From assembly GCA_964612975.1 (NCBI GenBank), contig CAZTGC010000004.1, forward strand, positions 1 through 64,000: a stretch of DNA of 64,000 nucleotides, read 5' to 3'. The position numbers were made by a program, and so were the translations under genes. Positions 36,223-46,099 of this stretch are shown piece by piece. Source of the stretch: NZ13-RE01 sp964612975. GTDB lineage: Bacteria > Dictyoglomota > Dictyoglomia > Dictyoglomales > Dictyoglomaceae. The notes under the pieces are model-generated. The model ran no database searches and was not told the DNA's origin. It saw nothing but the letters and a program-made list of their open reading frames with translations. The number at the start of each line of letters is the position of its first letter. Positions within the stretch are counted from its first letter, which is position 1.

Positions 36223-37137
36223 CTATTCACTTATATAAAATACTCTTTTTGAAATAAAAATAACCAATAATAAAAGAATTGTCCCTAAAATTAGGAAATA
36301 AAGCCAAGCTATTGCAGAACTATATCCATGTTGTAATCTTCTGAAGGCAACTTCAAGAATATATCTTAATACATCATTACTATAATCAGTAAAGGAGTCT
36401 ATAACAGTATAAACTACATTAACCAATATAATGGGAGAAAGTAAAGGAAAGGTAATTTTCCAGAAGGATTCCCAAGGAGTAGCCCCTTCTACACTGGCAA
36501 CCTCATATAAAGAAGATGGGATAGATTGAAGCCCTGCTAAAAAAATTAAGATTTGGACTCCTGATTTCCAAATTATCTCATAAACTCTATTAATAGCATC
36601 AATTAAAGGTCTAATAAAGGGAATATTTCCAGTTATTTGAATAAGAAACATTCTAAAGTCAACTCCCCTAACAAAGGGTGAATTTGACATTGCCATTCCC
36701 GTTTGGGCACCTATATAGAATTGTTCCATAGTATTACTTTCTAATACATAAAGTAAAGCTCCAGACATGACCACTACTGGGAGGAAGAATATTGCCCTTA
36801 TAAGGGCTCTTCCTTTAAACTTCTGATTTAAAAGAATAGCAATAAACAAGGAAAACATTAAAATTAAGGGGATATTAACAAGGGTATTAGTTACTTCAAG
36901 GGTCAAGTATTGAATAAAGGTAGGATCTTCCTGTAAGGCCTTTATAAAATTTTTAAATCCTATAAAGGTTAGCCTAAGACCAAAGGGAGTAAGATCTAAT
37001 TCGCTAAAGGCAAAAATAACAGATCGGATAAAGGGATAGGCAAAGAATATTAAAAATCCAATAAGCCAAGGATAAACAAAGAGTCTTCCTACAGAAGCTT
37101 GTCTTTGGGAAAGGCTTCTTAATTTCTTTTTTCTCAT
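36223..37137 (-). CDS. sugar ABC permease, MalF-like (pair 2)
   Basis: 304 aa. Begins with the UgpA-like KLRSLSQRQASVGRLFVYPWLIGFLIFF helix start and has six helices. EAA loop in EVASVEGATPWESFWKITFP (about 212-231). ATG with AGGAGTGAAG upstream. Partner of the MalG-like protein whose gene follows. A second permease pair in one operon suggests two transport units, or one unit per binding protein. Confidence 0.9.
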   Translation of the reverse strand: MRKKKLRSLSQRQASVGRLFVYPWLIGFLIFFAYPFIRSVIFAFSELDLTPFGLRLTFIGFKNFIKALQEDPTFIQYLTLEVTNTLVNIPLILMFSLFIAILLNQKFKGRALIRAIFFLPVVVMSGALLYVLESNTMEQFYIGAQTGMAMSNSPFVRGVDFRMFLIQITGNIPFIRPLIDAINRVYEIIWKSGVQILIFLAGLQSIPSSLYEVASVEGATPWESFWKITFPLLSPIILVNVVYTVIDSFTDYSNDVLRYILEVAFRRLQHGYSSAIAWLYFLILGTILLLLVIFISKRVFYISE

Positions 37138-37154
37138 TTATTCTTCACTCCTTT

Positions 37155-39335
37155 TTATTCTTGAAGGTAAAGAAAATCTTCCTTTCCAATGACTTTTCCT
37201 TTATACTTTCTAGGTTTTGAATTGTAATTGACAATTACTTCTACCCCATTTTCATAAACAGTTCTGTATAAACCTTCTGATAATTTCTCATGGAATCTTA
37301 TGGGAACATTTATAATGAATCTATATAAACCTTCAATTTTTTTATATTCTTCTACTATCTTTTTTATCCAGTCTTTATAATTAGAACTTAGCATTTCATT
37401 ATAAAAACTTTTCCTGAAATAAGAGGAGTCTCCATAGATTAGAAGATAATAAGGAAGTGCTCCATACTCCACCATCCTAAGAAATTCCTTTTTTTGATTT
37501 TCTCTTAAATTTCCAGGTTTTCCACTATAGGGAATATATCCATGAATTACCATTGGATAAAAGGGGATTGGTTCGCTCTCAATGGCATAATTACTATAAT
37601 CTAGAGGTAGCTCTAAAATTAATGATGAATAGGGTATAGTATAAAAATTTCCATGGGTAAACTGAAGGTTTACCTTATTTATTGTTTCTCCGAATACTTT
37701 ATGAAGAATATTGGCTACCTCTTCTCGAGACAATAAATTAGAATTTTTATTCTGAGAGTATATATAATCTCCTATATCTTCTATCAAAATATTTTCTATA
37801 TTATACCTCTCAAGATCCTTTAGGATATTTTTAAGATAATCTGGAATTCTAATAGGAAGAATATTGAACCATGGAGTATACTCTCTATTTTTCTTTTTCG
37901 TCACAGGATCCCATTTATACAAAAGAGCCAATCCATTATTTAAATATCTATTGGCATCCTTAGCAGAAGAAAAACCATTCCCTTCTTCATGAATCTCTAT
38001 TATCTCTGTAGAAAGACTTAAATTTATATTATTTTTTTTACAATATTCCAAAAGTCTAATAAATCCCTTCTCTCCTCCTAATTTTTTCTCAAACTTAATT
38101 CCATTAGTAATTTTTCCCAAATAACCTCCGGGTTGGTATCCCTTATAGATGAGATTTATATTTCTGATATCCCGTTTCTTGAATTCTTCTAAGATTTCTA
38201 TAGCCTTTTCAAAGGTAGTAAGGGGAGAAAATCTTACCATAGGTATTCCTAAGAAGGTAGTTTTTGTCTTTATTCCTCCAATAAGAGAAAGATTCAGATG
38301 AAAGGAACTATCTTTTATTCTCTTTTCCAAAATTCTATTCCTAATAAGATATTTCCTAAGCAATCTGGCCATTGCTGAATAGTTAGCATCCTTTCCGGTA
38401 AGAAAGTAGTAATCCACAACTATATCTTTATTAAGCTTATAGGGAGATATTTTATTCACTAATACATCTACCACTTCTCCTGCTTGGCCTGTGGAAACTT
38501 CCCTCTCATACAGGAGAAATTTATGGATACTTCGATAAGCAAATATAGGATATATTCTATAATATCCAGTGCTATTCCCAGGGATATATGAGGCAATACT
38601 TGCAGAATAATCTCCACTTTTAATAAGCCCTAAGATTGCCCAATCATTCTTTTTAATCCCAAAAACAGGTAGTCTTAATCCTTCATTTTTAGGAGGCATA
38701 TCATAAAAGGGAACTCCCTTATCATATCCATATAGAGGCAACTCAAATCCCCTCTCTATCCCATAACTTTCTTTAAATCTTATTAAAGCTCCAGAACCAT
38801 CGGATACTAATAAATATCCATCATCCCTTTTACTTGCCGAGAGAAAGTATGGAAGAAACCATATCCTATTGAGTTTCAAATCCTTAGGTTCTTCTATGGA
38901 TTTAATGGGAATACGTACCGAAAGTCCAAGGGAATTTAATGTAAATTCTATGGATATTTTTATCTCTTGGGTTGGAAAATCATAGTCAATTCTTATCCCC
39001 CTATCAATCTTAGAAATCTTAAAATTATTTCTCATCACCCCTAAAGCATAAGTATTATAAGTAGTTATTCTTCCTTCTTCATCTACCAATTCTAAAACTA
39101 AATGAGAGGGGATACTGAATTTTGTAAGCCCCATAGAAAAATCACCTTCCCAATCCTCAGGAAATTGGGGATATAATTTCTTTGATTTTTTATCTTCTAT
39201 AATTAGGCTTAAATTTTTTTTGTTAAATAAAAGAGAAAAATTATGATTTTCAGCTATTTTTTTATAGATTTCTTCCTGTCCATATGTAGGTAGAGTCATT
39301 ATTAAGAAAACTATAATAAGAATCTTTTTTAGCAT
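37155..39335 (-). CDS. exported DUF5696-like protein (putative glycosidase-type barrel)
   Basis: 726 aa. Signal peptide about residues 1-19 (TYG|Q). An N-terminal beta-rich region (about 30-300) precedes a probable TIM barrel (about 340-640; segments INLIYKGYQPGGYLGKI, NILIEDIGDYIYS) and a short C-terminal beta part. It resembles DUF5696 proteins that accompany CUT1 sugar importers in Firmicutes, as far as I can recall. Function is unknown; the fold would be compatible with a glycoside hydrolase acting outside the membrane. Good AGGAGG before ATG. Sits between a membrane NHL protein and the second permease pair. Confidence 0.62.
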   Translation of the reverse strand: MLKKILIIVFLIMTLPTYGQEEIYKKIAENHNFSLLFNKKNLSLIIEDKKSKKLYPQFPEDWEGDFSMGLTKFSIPSHLVLELVDEEGRITTYNTYALGVMRNNFKISKIDRGIRIDYDFPTQEIKISIEFTLNSLGLSVRIPIKSIEEPKDLKLNRIWFLPYFLSASKRDDGYLLVSDGSGALIRFKESYGIERGFELPLYGYDKGVPFYDMPPKNEGLRLPVFGIKKNDWAILGLIKSGDYSASIASYIPGNSTGYYRIYPIFAYRSIHKFLLYEREVSTGQAGEVVDVLVNKISPYKLNKDIVVDYYFLTGKDANYSAMARLLRKYLIRNRILEKRIKDSSFHLNLSLIGGIKTKTTFLGIPMVRFSPLTTFEKAIEILEEFKKRDIRNINLIYKGYQPGGYLGKITNGIKFEKKLGGEKGFIRLLEYCKKNNINLSLSTEIIEIHEEGNGFSSAKDANRYLNNGLALLYKWDPVTKKKNREYTPWFNILPIRIPDYLKNILKDLERYNIENILIEDIGDYIYSQNKNSNLLSREEVANILHKVFGETINKVNLQFTHGNFYTIPYSSLILELPLDYSNYAIESEPIPFYPMVIHGYIPYSGKPGNLRENQKKEFLRMVEYGALPYYLLIYGDSSYFRKSFYNEMLSSNYKDWIKKIVEEYKKIEGLYRFIINVPIRFHEKLSEGLYRTVYENGVEVIVNYNSKPRKYKGKVIGKEDFLYLQE

Positions 39336-39347
39336 TCAAAAATCCTC

Positions 39348-41402
39348 CTATAGTATCATATACTTTATTTCAAGATAGCAAGTGTATAAAAATCTTAAAA
39401 ATTGTTGAAAGGTACCAAAAAATACTATTCCTATAAACATAATAAAAAGAATTCCAAATAAGGTAAGAATAGATGTGCCTATTGCCTTGTTTAAAGTATA
39501 ATCCTGCATAACCATTATTCCTGAAATAAGAAGAACTAAACTCCAAAGAGAAGCTACAGTGCTTATAAGTCCATAGAAACCTATTTCTTCTAAAGTAAAT
39601 ACATGGCTCAATAAAGTTTGAGGAATATTAAATAATGCTAAGGGAAATAGGGAATATAGAGTAAAGGACCAGATATTTCTCATAGTAGCCTTTCCATCCA
39701 TTATTGTGGTTATAGCCCAATTTATTATCACCCATCCCAAAAGGGGCAATATTGTCTTATTAATCTCAAGAAATATGTTTAGTTCTTCAATCCTTATAGG
39801 ATTAAAATGGAAACTTGTAAAGATTCTTTTAATCAAAAAGGAGAATATTATAAAAACTAAAATCACAAAGGAGGATTTGAAGATATTTTTGTTTCTTCTT
39901 AGTTCATAAAATCCATCAAAGGGATGAAATATTATATAAAATACAAATAAAGCTGTTCTTAAGATTTTCCTTCTTGAAAGAAAAATTCTAAACTTTCCCT
40001 TTATTCTTTCTCCCGTAAATTTTATTAAAAGATACATAAGAATTAATAGTAACATTAAAATATTCATAAATTTAGAGAAATTTTTTCTCATATATTCAAT
40101 TCTATATCCCTTTAAAGCCTTGGAGTATCCTTGAGGATAAAAACCTAATTTAAATGCTTCCATTGCAGATTTATAATCCTCATTATGAAGATAATTTCTC
40201 CCAAGCCCAATATAAGCCAAGTCATAATTGGTATCGAGTTTTACCACTTCCTTCCATATTTCTGCAGCCTTCCCATAATATCCCTGCACATAGTAAGAAT
40301 TTGCCTTTAAAACTAATTCCCCAAAATAAGTTGGGGAGAATATTGTTATTGTTCCTTTATTCTCATCAAGCACATAAATTTTGTTCTTATATACAGAAAG
40401 GGCACAAGGATAGGAAAATTGCCCCTTTTGATTCCCTAAATCCCCTATAACAAAGAGAAAATCACCCAAGGTATTATAGACAAATATTCTTCCAACCCTT
40501 CCATCTAATACATATAAATTATCGGCTTCATCAAGAGCAATATCCACAATCTCTCCTCTTATGGTAAATCCAAAATAAAGATCTCCATAAATAGATCTCG
40601 TTCTTCCTTCCTGCTTTATTATATTATCTCCAAGGGAATTTAATCTCTTAACTTGGTTATAATAAGCCCTTACACAACTATATATAAATCCATCCTTGTC
40701 CGTAGTTATATTCCTATATTCTATGGGAATAAATAAAGCTAATTGTTGACGCTGTCTCCTCGTAAGTACTCGCCTCCAAAAAAGATCTATGGGATTAACT
40801 TCTACCTTGTTACTTCCAAAGAATCTTTCAAATTTTCCTTCAGCATTAAACTGGACAAGACCTTCCACTACATTTTCAGCAACCACATATATACGACCCA
40901 GTTTATCCACCGCTAATTTTTTGGGTTTATAAACAAAATCTGGCTTTATAACATCTCCTACAGGTTTTCCAATTATCCTCTGCAAACTCCAATCCTCCTT
41001 TAATATAACAATTCTTTCATTTTCTGAGTCAGCAATATAGATTTTTCCATCTTCAGTTTTAAATATCCCTGTGGGAGAATTAAATTTATCCTTTTTTCCA
41101 TTATTATTAAAATTTTCTATGATCCCTTTAATTTTAAGATCAGGCTTAATAACTACTATTCTATTTTTTCCCGTATCAGCAATATAAATACTGCCTTCTT
41201 TATCTATAAAAAGATCTTGAGGAGAAGAAAGGCTGTCAAGTCCTAAGCTTTCACCAGTTATTATCTTTTCAGGCTCAAATCCAGGAAGAGAAGGATTAGG
41301 TCTTCCTTTTTCATCATAAATGTATGTATAGTAAGGTATACTTCCAAGGGAGATTTTCATAAGTAAAGTTAAAATAAGAATAATAAATAGTAATCCTTTC
41401 AT
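39348..41402 (-). CDS. NHL-repeat/TPR protein with C-terminal membrane (Yip1-like) domain
   Basis: 684 aa. Signal-type N-terminus, then NHL beta-propeller repeats (about residues 55-365; recurring PxDLFIDKEGSIYIADTGKNRIVV, PTGIFKTEDGKIYIADSENERIVI). A short TPR-like pair follows (about 375-430, YGKAAEIWKEVVKL, YLHNEDYKSAMEAF). The last 250 residues hold about six helices resembling a Yip1-family domain with the ILRTALFVFYIIFHPFDGFYELRR entry. Role unknown; propeller outside and helices in the membrane suggest a surface platform or sensor for the operon's importer. Weak ribosome site. Confidence 0.75.
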   Translation of the reverse strand: MKGLLFIILILTLLMKISLGSIPYYTYIYDEKGRPNPSLPGFEPEKIITGESLGLDSLSSPQDLFIDKEGSIYIADTGKNRIVVIKPDLKIKGIIENFNNNGKKDKFNSPTGIFKTEDGKIYIADSENERIVILKEDWSLQRIIGKPVGDVIKPDFVYKPKKLAVDKLGRIYVVAENVVEGLVQFNAEGKFERFFGSNKVEVNPIDLFWRRVLTRRQRQQLALFIPIEYRNITTDKDGFIYSCVRAYYNQVKRLNSLGDNIIKQEGRTRSIYGDLYFGFTIRGEIVDIALDEADNLYVLDGRVGRIFVYNTLGDFLFVIGDLGNQKGQFSYPCALSVYKNKIYVLDENKGTITIFSPTYFGELVLKANSYYVQGYYGKAAEIWKEVVKLDTNYDLAYIGLGRNYLHNEDYKSAMEAFKLGFYPQGYSKALKGYRIEYMRKNFSKFMNILMLLLILMYLLIKFTGERIKGKFRIFLSRRKILRTALFVFYIIFHPFDGFYELRRNKNIFKSSFVILVFIIFSFLIKRIFTSFHFNPIRIEELNIFLEINKTILPLLGWVIINWAITTIMDGKATMRNIWSFTLYSLFPLALFNIPQTLLSHVFTLEEIGFYGLISTVASLWSLVLLISGIMVMQDYTLNKAIGTSILTLFGILFIMFIGIVFFGTFQQFLRFLYTCYLEIKYMIL

Positions 41403-41415
41403 AGTGAAATACCCC

Positions 41416-42270
41416 TTATCCCTTTATACCTGCGGATTTCATGGTCTCCACTACATTACTTTGAGTAATTATAAAGATAATAATTGACGGAATTAACATC
41501 AATACTGCTGCAGCTGCCCCTGCGCCAGCTCTTACAAAACCTCCCTGTTGAATATAGGTTAAACCTAGGGAAAAGGGCTTTAATGCTTCATTATGAATAT
41601 AAAGGGAGGGTGTATAGGTATCATTCCAAATCTCCCTAAAGGAAAAGAGAATTAGAGTAAGCCAAGCAGGTTTTACATTGGGCATAACCACATACCACCA
41701 AATTTTAAACTCATTAGCTCCATCAATTCTTGCAGATTCTATATAGGAATCTGGAATCTGTTCCATGAATTGTTTCATAAGAAATAAACCCAATGTTGCT
41801 CCTATATATGGAAGGATCAAGGAAAGATAGGAATCAAGAAGATGAAGTTTAGACATTATTACAAATCTTGGAATATTAGTAACATACCCAGAAAACATAA
41901 GGGAAAATATAACTAAATTAAATAAAAAATTACTCCCTGGAAATTTATGTTTTGCAAGGGGATATGCAGCCATAGATGCAATAAGAACATGTCCTAAGGT
42001 TCCAAAAAAACTTATAAAAATACTATTGAATAAATACCTGGAAAAGGGAACAAAGGAAGTGCCCATAAGATAAAAAAGATCAGAAAAGTTTTTTAAAGTA
42101 GGTCTTCTTACAAATAATCTTGGAGGAAAGAGAAAAAGCTCGTCTAAGGGTTTAAAGGCATTCATTATGGAATATACCAAAGGAAGGGCCATAAATATAG
42201 CAACAATTATTAATACTATTGACATTATCAAATTTCCCCAAAAAGATCTATTAACCTTTATTTCCTTCAT
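41416..42270 (-). CDS. sugar ABC permease, MalG-like (pair 1)
   Basis: 284 aa, six helices; EAA loop in ESARIDGANEFKIWWYVVMP (about residues 179-198); ends with a typical MKSAGIKG tail. ATG with GGAGG upstream. Pairs with the MalF-like gene 13 bases upstream. CUT1 family channel subunit for an oligosaccharide. Confidence 0.92.
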   Translation of the reverse strand: MKEIKVNRSFWGNLIMSIVLIIVAIFMALPLVYSIMNAFKPLDELFLFPPRLFVRRPTLKNFSDLFYLMGTSFVPFSRYLFNSIFISFFGTLGHVLIASMAAYPLAKHKFPGSNFLFNLVIFSLMFSGYVTNIPRFVIMSKLHLLDSYLSLILPYIGATLGLFLMKQFMEQIPDSYIESARIDGANEFKIWWYVVMPNVKPAWLTLILFSFREIWNDTYTPSLYIHNEALKPFSLGLTYIQQGGFVRAGAGAAAAVLMLIPSIIIFIITQSNVVETMKSAGIKG

Positions 42271-42283
42271 ATTAAATCCTCCA

Positions 42284-43186
42284 TTAGTCAGATCTTAAGA
42301 TTCTTCTGACCCCTTGATTTATAGTAACCGTAATCAAGAATAAAATAACTGCAATAGAAGAGGCATATCCCATCTCATATCTTATGCTTCCATAATCCCA
42401 CATATGAAGAACAATGGTATGAGCAGAATATAGAGGACTGGGGAAACCAATAAGATTTGCAGAAATATCAGCAACTGCAAAAGAAGTTGTAACCTGCATA
42501 ATAGCACCAAATATAAGCTGAGGTTTCATGGAGGGTAAAGTTATATACCAAAGTTCCTGCCATCTATTTCTTATTCCATCTATAGCTCCTGCCTCATATA
42601 ATGATCTATCTATAGTCTGAAATCCTGCTATAAATGCTAAAAAGCTTGTCCCCAAGCTCATCCAAAGTTGAATAATCATTAATACATAGAGATTGATATT
42701 GGGATCCTGCAACCAATAAATTGGCTCCTTTATTATTCCTAAATTTATCAAAATTCCATTTAGAAAACCATAAACATCTCCAGAAAATATATAGGTCCAG
42801 ATAAAGAAGATTGCAGAAGAAAGAGCAGGAGCATAATATAGAAGGGTTGTAATAGCTCGAATTTTAGGAGATAACTCATTTATCAACCATGCAAAAAGAA
42901 GACAAGCAAAATAACTAATAGGTCCTGTAATCAATGCAAATTTAAAGGTATTTTGAATTGCTATTAAAAAAATATCATCTTCGAGAAAAAGTCTTCTATA
43001 ATTGGACCAACCTATAAACTTAGGACTTTGAATTATATTATAGTTAGTAAAGCTTAGTATAGCTCCAAATAATACAGGAATTACTATAAAGATTAAAAAT
43101 AAAGTAAAGTAAGGAAGAATCAATAAGTAAGATTCTTTATTCTTTTTAATTTCTTTCCAGATATTCTTTAATTTTTTATTTCTCAT
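42284..43186 (-). CDS. sugar ABC permease, MalF-like (pair 1)
   Basis: 300 aa, six helices beginning at about residue 18 (SYLLILPYFTLFLIFIVIPV). EAA loop in EAGAIDGIRNRWQELWYITLP (about 198-218). Ribosome site AAGGTGAG. Starts 4 bases after the large binding-protein gene, its likely partner. Confidence 0.92.
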   Translation of the reverse strand: MRNKKLKNIWKEIKKNKESYLLILPYFTLFLIFIVIPVLFGAILSFTNYNIIQSPKFIGWSNYRRLFLEDDIFLIAIQNTFKFALITGPISYFACLLFAWLINELSPKIRAITTLLYYAPALSSAIFFIWTYIFSGDVYGFLNGILINLGIIKEPIYWLQDPNINLYVLMIIQLWMSLGTSFLAFIAGFQTIDRSLYEAGAIDGIRNRWQELWYITLPSMKPQLIFGAIMQVTTSFAVADISANLIGFPSPLYSAHTIVLHMWDYGSIRYEMGYASSIAVILFLITVTINQGVRRILRSD

Positions 43187-43190
43187 TTTC

Positions 43191-46034
43191 TCACCTTAAA
43201 ATATCAAGTCCAAATTCCTCTCTCTTTCTACCAATCTCTTTATTTATCTCCTTAGTGTATTTTTCAAGAGATTCCCTCTGTAATTCTCCCAACATCACCA
43301 CTTCTCTAAAAGCATTATCTAAATGTCTTGAAATATAATAGCTTCCTGGAACTATAGGGATTTCTCTGAGATATTTCCATTGCTCAGAAAGCACTTTATA
43401 ATCAGAAGAGGGCCAAGGAAGATAACTAAAAGCCTCTATATTAGAAGTATTATATCTTGCACCTGCTCCCAATAAAGCTTCCAACTCTCTTCCAAAAATT
43501 GCTTGAATCTCTGTGGAAAGCCACCATTTTACAAATTCCCAAGACTCATTTACCTTTTTCGTATTCTTAAAGATTAAGACTGCAGTGCTATTTCCTGACA
43601 TGGTTCTATCAATAAAATTATTTCTTTTTCTTCCTGGTAAAGGCGCGATACCCCAAAGTCCGCTAATTTCTGGAGCTGCAACCTTAAAGGCGTTATATAA
43701 AGTATAGTTAGCTATACCAAGGGGCATCTCTCCTGTTCTAAATCTGTTAAAGAAATCATAATAAAGAGGAATTCCATATAGTATATAAAGATTTGTCCAC
43801 TCCTTAAAGGCATCTACTCCTTCATCATTATTAAGCAAACATCTTTTACCATCTTCATCATAATATCTTCCTCCCCTTTGAAGAAGAAGCATATTAAATA
43901 TATCAAAACTTAGGGCATTTCCAGTTCCTGCTCCGAATTGTAAGTTATGTCCCTGTAGCTCTGCTATAACCTTATAAAGTTCCTCCCAGGTCTCAGGAAT
44001 TTTTATATTAAGCCTTTCCAATATATCTTTTCGATAAAACATTATGGGAAAATCTTGAGTCATAGGTAGCCCATATACCTTTCCCCTAAATTGATAAGGA
44101 ATCAATGCTGATTCTGCGAATCTTTTCTTTACCTCGTCAAATCCTAAAAATTCAGAAAGATCTAACAAAGCTCCCCTAATGCCATAATCAATGGCAAGGG
44201 TTCGAGGAACATTTAAAGCAACATCAGGAGGATTCTCTTTTGAGGCTACCGCAAAAAGTAAGACATTTTCATTAGGAATTATATTTAAATTTACTCCTAT
44301 TCCCGTTTTAGGAGTAAAATCAGTATCGATAAGAATTTTCAAGGTCTCTGCCTGATCTCTTCCCATCTGAATCCACACATTTATGGATTTTTCTTTATCA
44401 TAGAAGGAGCCAATAATGTTATAATTCTCTATAAAAGAAATAAAAAACTTTTTTATCCCATCTATAAATTTTTCAATAAAGTTGGGAAGAACTCTAAGAT
44501 CATTTTGATCCCAAGAAGAAATGACAATATAATCAATATCTAAGGGTTGTTCCCTTATGGTAAGAACTAATGAGGACAAAGCTGAAAGATTATCTCTATA
44601 TCTTTGCAATCTCTGAGCGATAGTTTCAGGCTCCTTCGCCATTCCCTCCAATTGTAGAGCAACTTTTTCTAAAAGGGCAGATTCACTCCCTTTTTTTCCA
44701 CTTATTTTTATTATCTTTTCTGCATTTTTTCTTAGAATTTTCGCATTTTCTTCTAAGGTAGGTATAAGATCTGGAATATGTTGTTCCAAAAGGTAATCTC
44801 TTAACGGATCAGGATTTGGTCCTGTAATCATCACAATTTTAGTATAAAGTTGGGAAAGATCAATGGCACATTGCCAGATATTTCTTATAATTTCTGCAAT
44901 GGTCCCATAGGAAACTTTTAATCTAAGGGTATGTTCCCCCTTTTTTAAATAAAAAAGGTATGGCTCTTTATCATTACCAAGATACATAAATCGCCAATTA
45001 ATATCGTATATAAATTTAATACTCTGTGCCTCTTTAAAGGGTATTTCTCCATCAATATAAAGGGTTCTTTCAGTGGGAATCCCGGGATTTGCATTTTGTC
45101 TAAATTTTATTCCAATTTTATAAAGTCCATCCTCAGGAATCATAAACTTCCATTCAATCCACTGTCCTGCACTTCTCCAGTTATATCCTCCAATTATATT
45201 TAAAATTTTTCTTCTGAAATCATAGGGGTCATTTAAAGGATTGGACCTGTCAGAGAGGGGATAAAGGGTAGGTTCTGATTTAAAATCTGCCCTTTCCCCT
45301 TGAATTTTCATAACAAGGCCCTTGGGATATGGATAATTTTTCTCTAAATATTCCCTCTTCAAAACCTCATAACTTTTTACCTCTGGTTTGTTAAATATTT
45401 TTATATAATCAATTACAATAGGTTCTTTAATAGTATTTAAACGAATAGTATGTTTTCCTTTTCTAAGATAAAATAGGAAGGGCTCATTATATAATCCTTC
45501 TGAATCCTCTATTAATTTCTCCTCCCATCTTGGACTCTCGATCTGGGTTGGTCTTAATTCATTCCCTCGATTATCTTTTAATAGAAGATCTGCATTCTTC
45601 CATATTCTCTCAAAACTTATAACCCTTGCTTCATTAAAGGGTCTTTTCCCATCAAGAATAAGTTCCCTCTCGATATTTGAGTTCTTCCCTTTAATAGGAT
45701 AATATTTTAAGGCTATATTATAGAATCCTTCTTCTTTAACAAAAAATTCCCATTCCACATATCCCCTATCACCTATATATAAAACAGGATGATGGTCATG
45801 GGTAAGATCAAATCTTTTTTCTATTATACAATCCTTAAAGGTTTTGTAGTTAACAGCAGGAATAAATATAATATCCTCTGGCCTTTTTATCTCTTTATAT
45901 TTTGATAGATAGGATTCGTAATTATTTTTTTTACTTATAAAGTCAAAAAAATCAGTTTGGGAAAAACCAAGAGAGTAAAAATTTAAAAGAATTATAAGAA
46001 AAACTCCTATAATCTTTATTAATTTATTAACCAT
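43191..46034 (-). CDS. giant substrate-binding protein with two N-terminal carbohydrate-binding-like repeats
   Basis: 947 aa, about twice the length of a normal family-1 binding protein. Signal peptide (about 1-25, GFS|Q). Two similar beta-sandwich repeats lie at about residues 85-215 and 280-395 (YVEWEFFVKEEGFYNIALKY / WIEWKFMIPEDGLYKIGIKF; then ILDGKRPFNEA / YIDGEIPFKEA; then LFYLRKGKHTIRL / LFYLKKGEHTLRL). A helical linker (about 400-510) follows, then a full SBP_bac_1 domain (about 530-940, with PRTLAIDYGIRGALLDLSEF and NSTAVLIFKNTKKVNESW). It probably captures a polymer or long oligosaccharide and hands it to the permease pair that follows. The ribosome site is weak. Confidence 0.85.
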   Translation of the reverse strand: MVNKLIKIIGVFLIILLNFYSLGFSQTDFFDFISKKNNYESYLSKYKEIKRPEDIIFIPAVNYKTFKDCIIEKRFDLTHDHHPVLYIGDRGYVEWEFFVKEEGFYNIALKYYPIKGKNSNIERELILDGKRPFNEARVISFERIWKNADLLLKDNRGNELRPTQIESPRWEEKLIEDSEGLYNEPFLFYLRKGKHTIRLNTIKEPIVIDYIKIFNKPEVKSYEVLKREYLEKNYPYPKGLVMKIQGERADFKSEPTLYPLSDRSNPLNDPYDFRRKILNIIGGYNWRSAGQWIEWKFMIPEDGLYKIGIKFRQNANPGIPTERTLYIDGEIPFKEAQSIKFIYDINWRFMYLGNDKEPYLFYLKKGEHTLRLKVSYGTIAEIIRNIWQCAIDLSQLYTKIVMITGPNPDPLRDYLLEQHIPDLIPTLEENAKILRKNAEKIIKISGKKGSESALLEKVALQLEGMAKEPETIAQRLQRYRDNLSALSSLVLTIREQPLDIDYIVISSWDQNDLRVLPNFIEKFIDGIKKFFISFIENYNIIGSFYDKEKSINVWIQMGRDQAETLKILIDTDFTPKTGIGVNLNIIPNENVLLFAVASKENPPDVALNVPRTLAIDYGIRGALLDLSEFLGFDEVKKRFAESALIPYQFRGKVYGLPMTQDFPIMFYRKDILERLNIKIPETWEELYKVIAELQGHNLQFGAGTGNALSFDIFNMLLLQRGGRYYDEDGKRCLLNNDEGVDAFKEWTNLYILYGIPLYYDFFNRFRTGEMPLGIANYTLYNAFKVAAPEISGLWGIAPLPGRKRNNFIDRTMSGNSTAVLIFKNTKKVNESWEFVKWWLSTEIQAIFGRELEALLGAGARYNTSNIEAFSYLPWPSSDYKVLSEQWKYLREIPIVPGSYYISRHLDNAFREVVMLGELQRESLEKYTKEINKEIGRKREEFGLDILR

Positions 46035-46060
46035 CTTTTTGTCTAATTAATTTTTTTATA

Positions 46061-46088
46061 TTTAGCCCTCCCAATTGAGAGGGCTAAA
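46061..46088 (-). terminator. intercistronic hairpin between the two binding-protein genes
   Basis: Stem TTTAGCCCTC (46061-46070) with GAGGGCTAAA (46079-46088), loop of 8. On the minus strand it is followed by TATAAAAAAATT, not a U tract, so it is likely a partial terminator or 3'-end stabiliser after the first gene of the operon. Confidence 0.65.
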
Positions 46089-46099
46089 ATTTCAAATTT

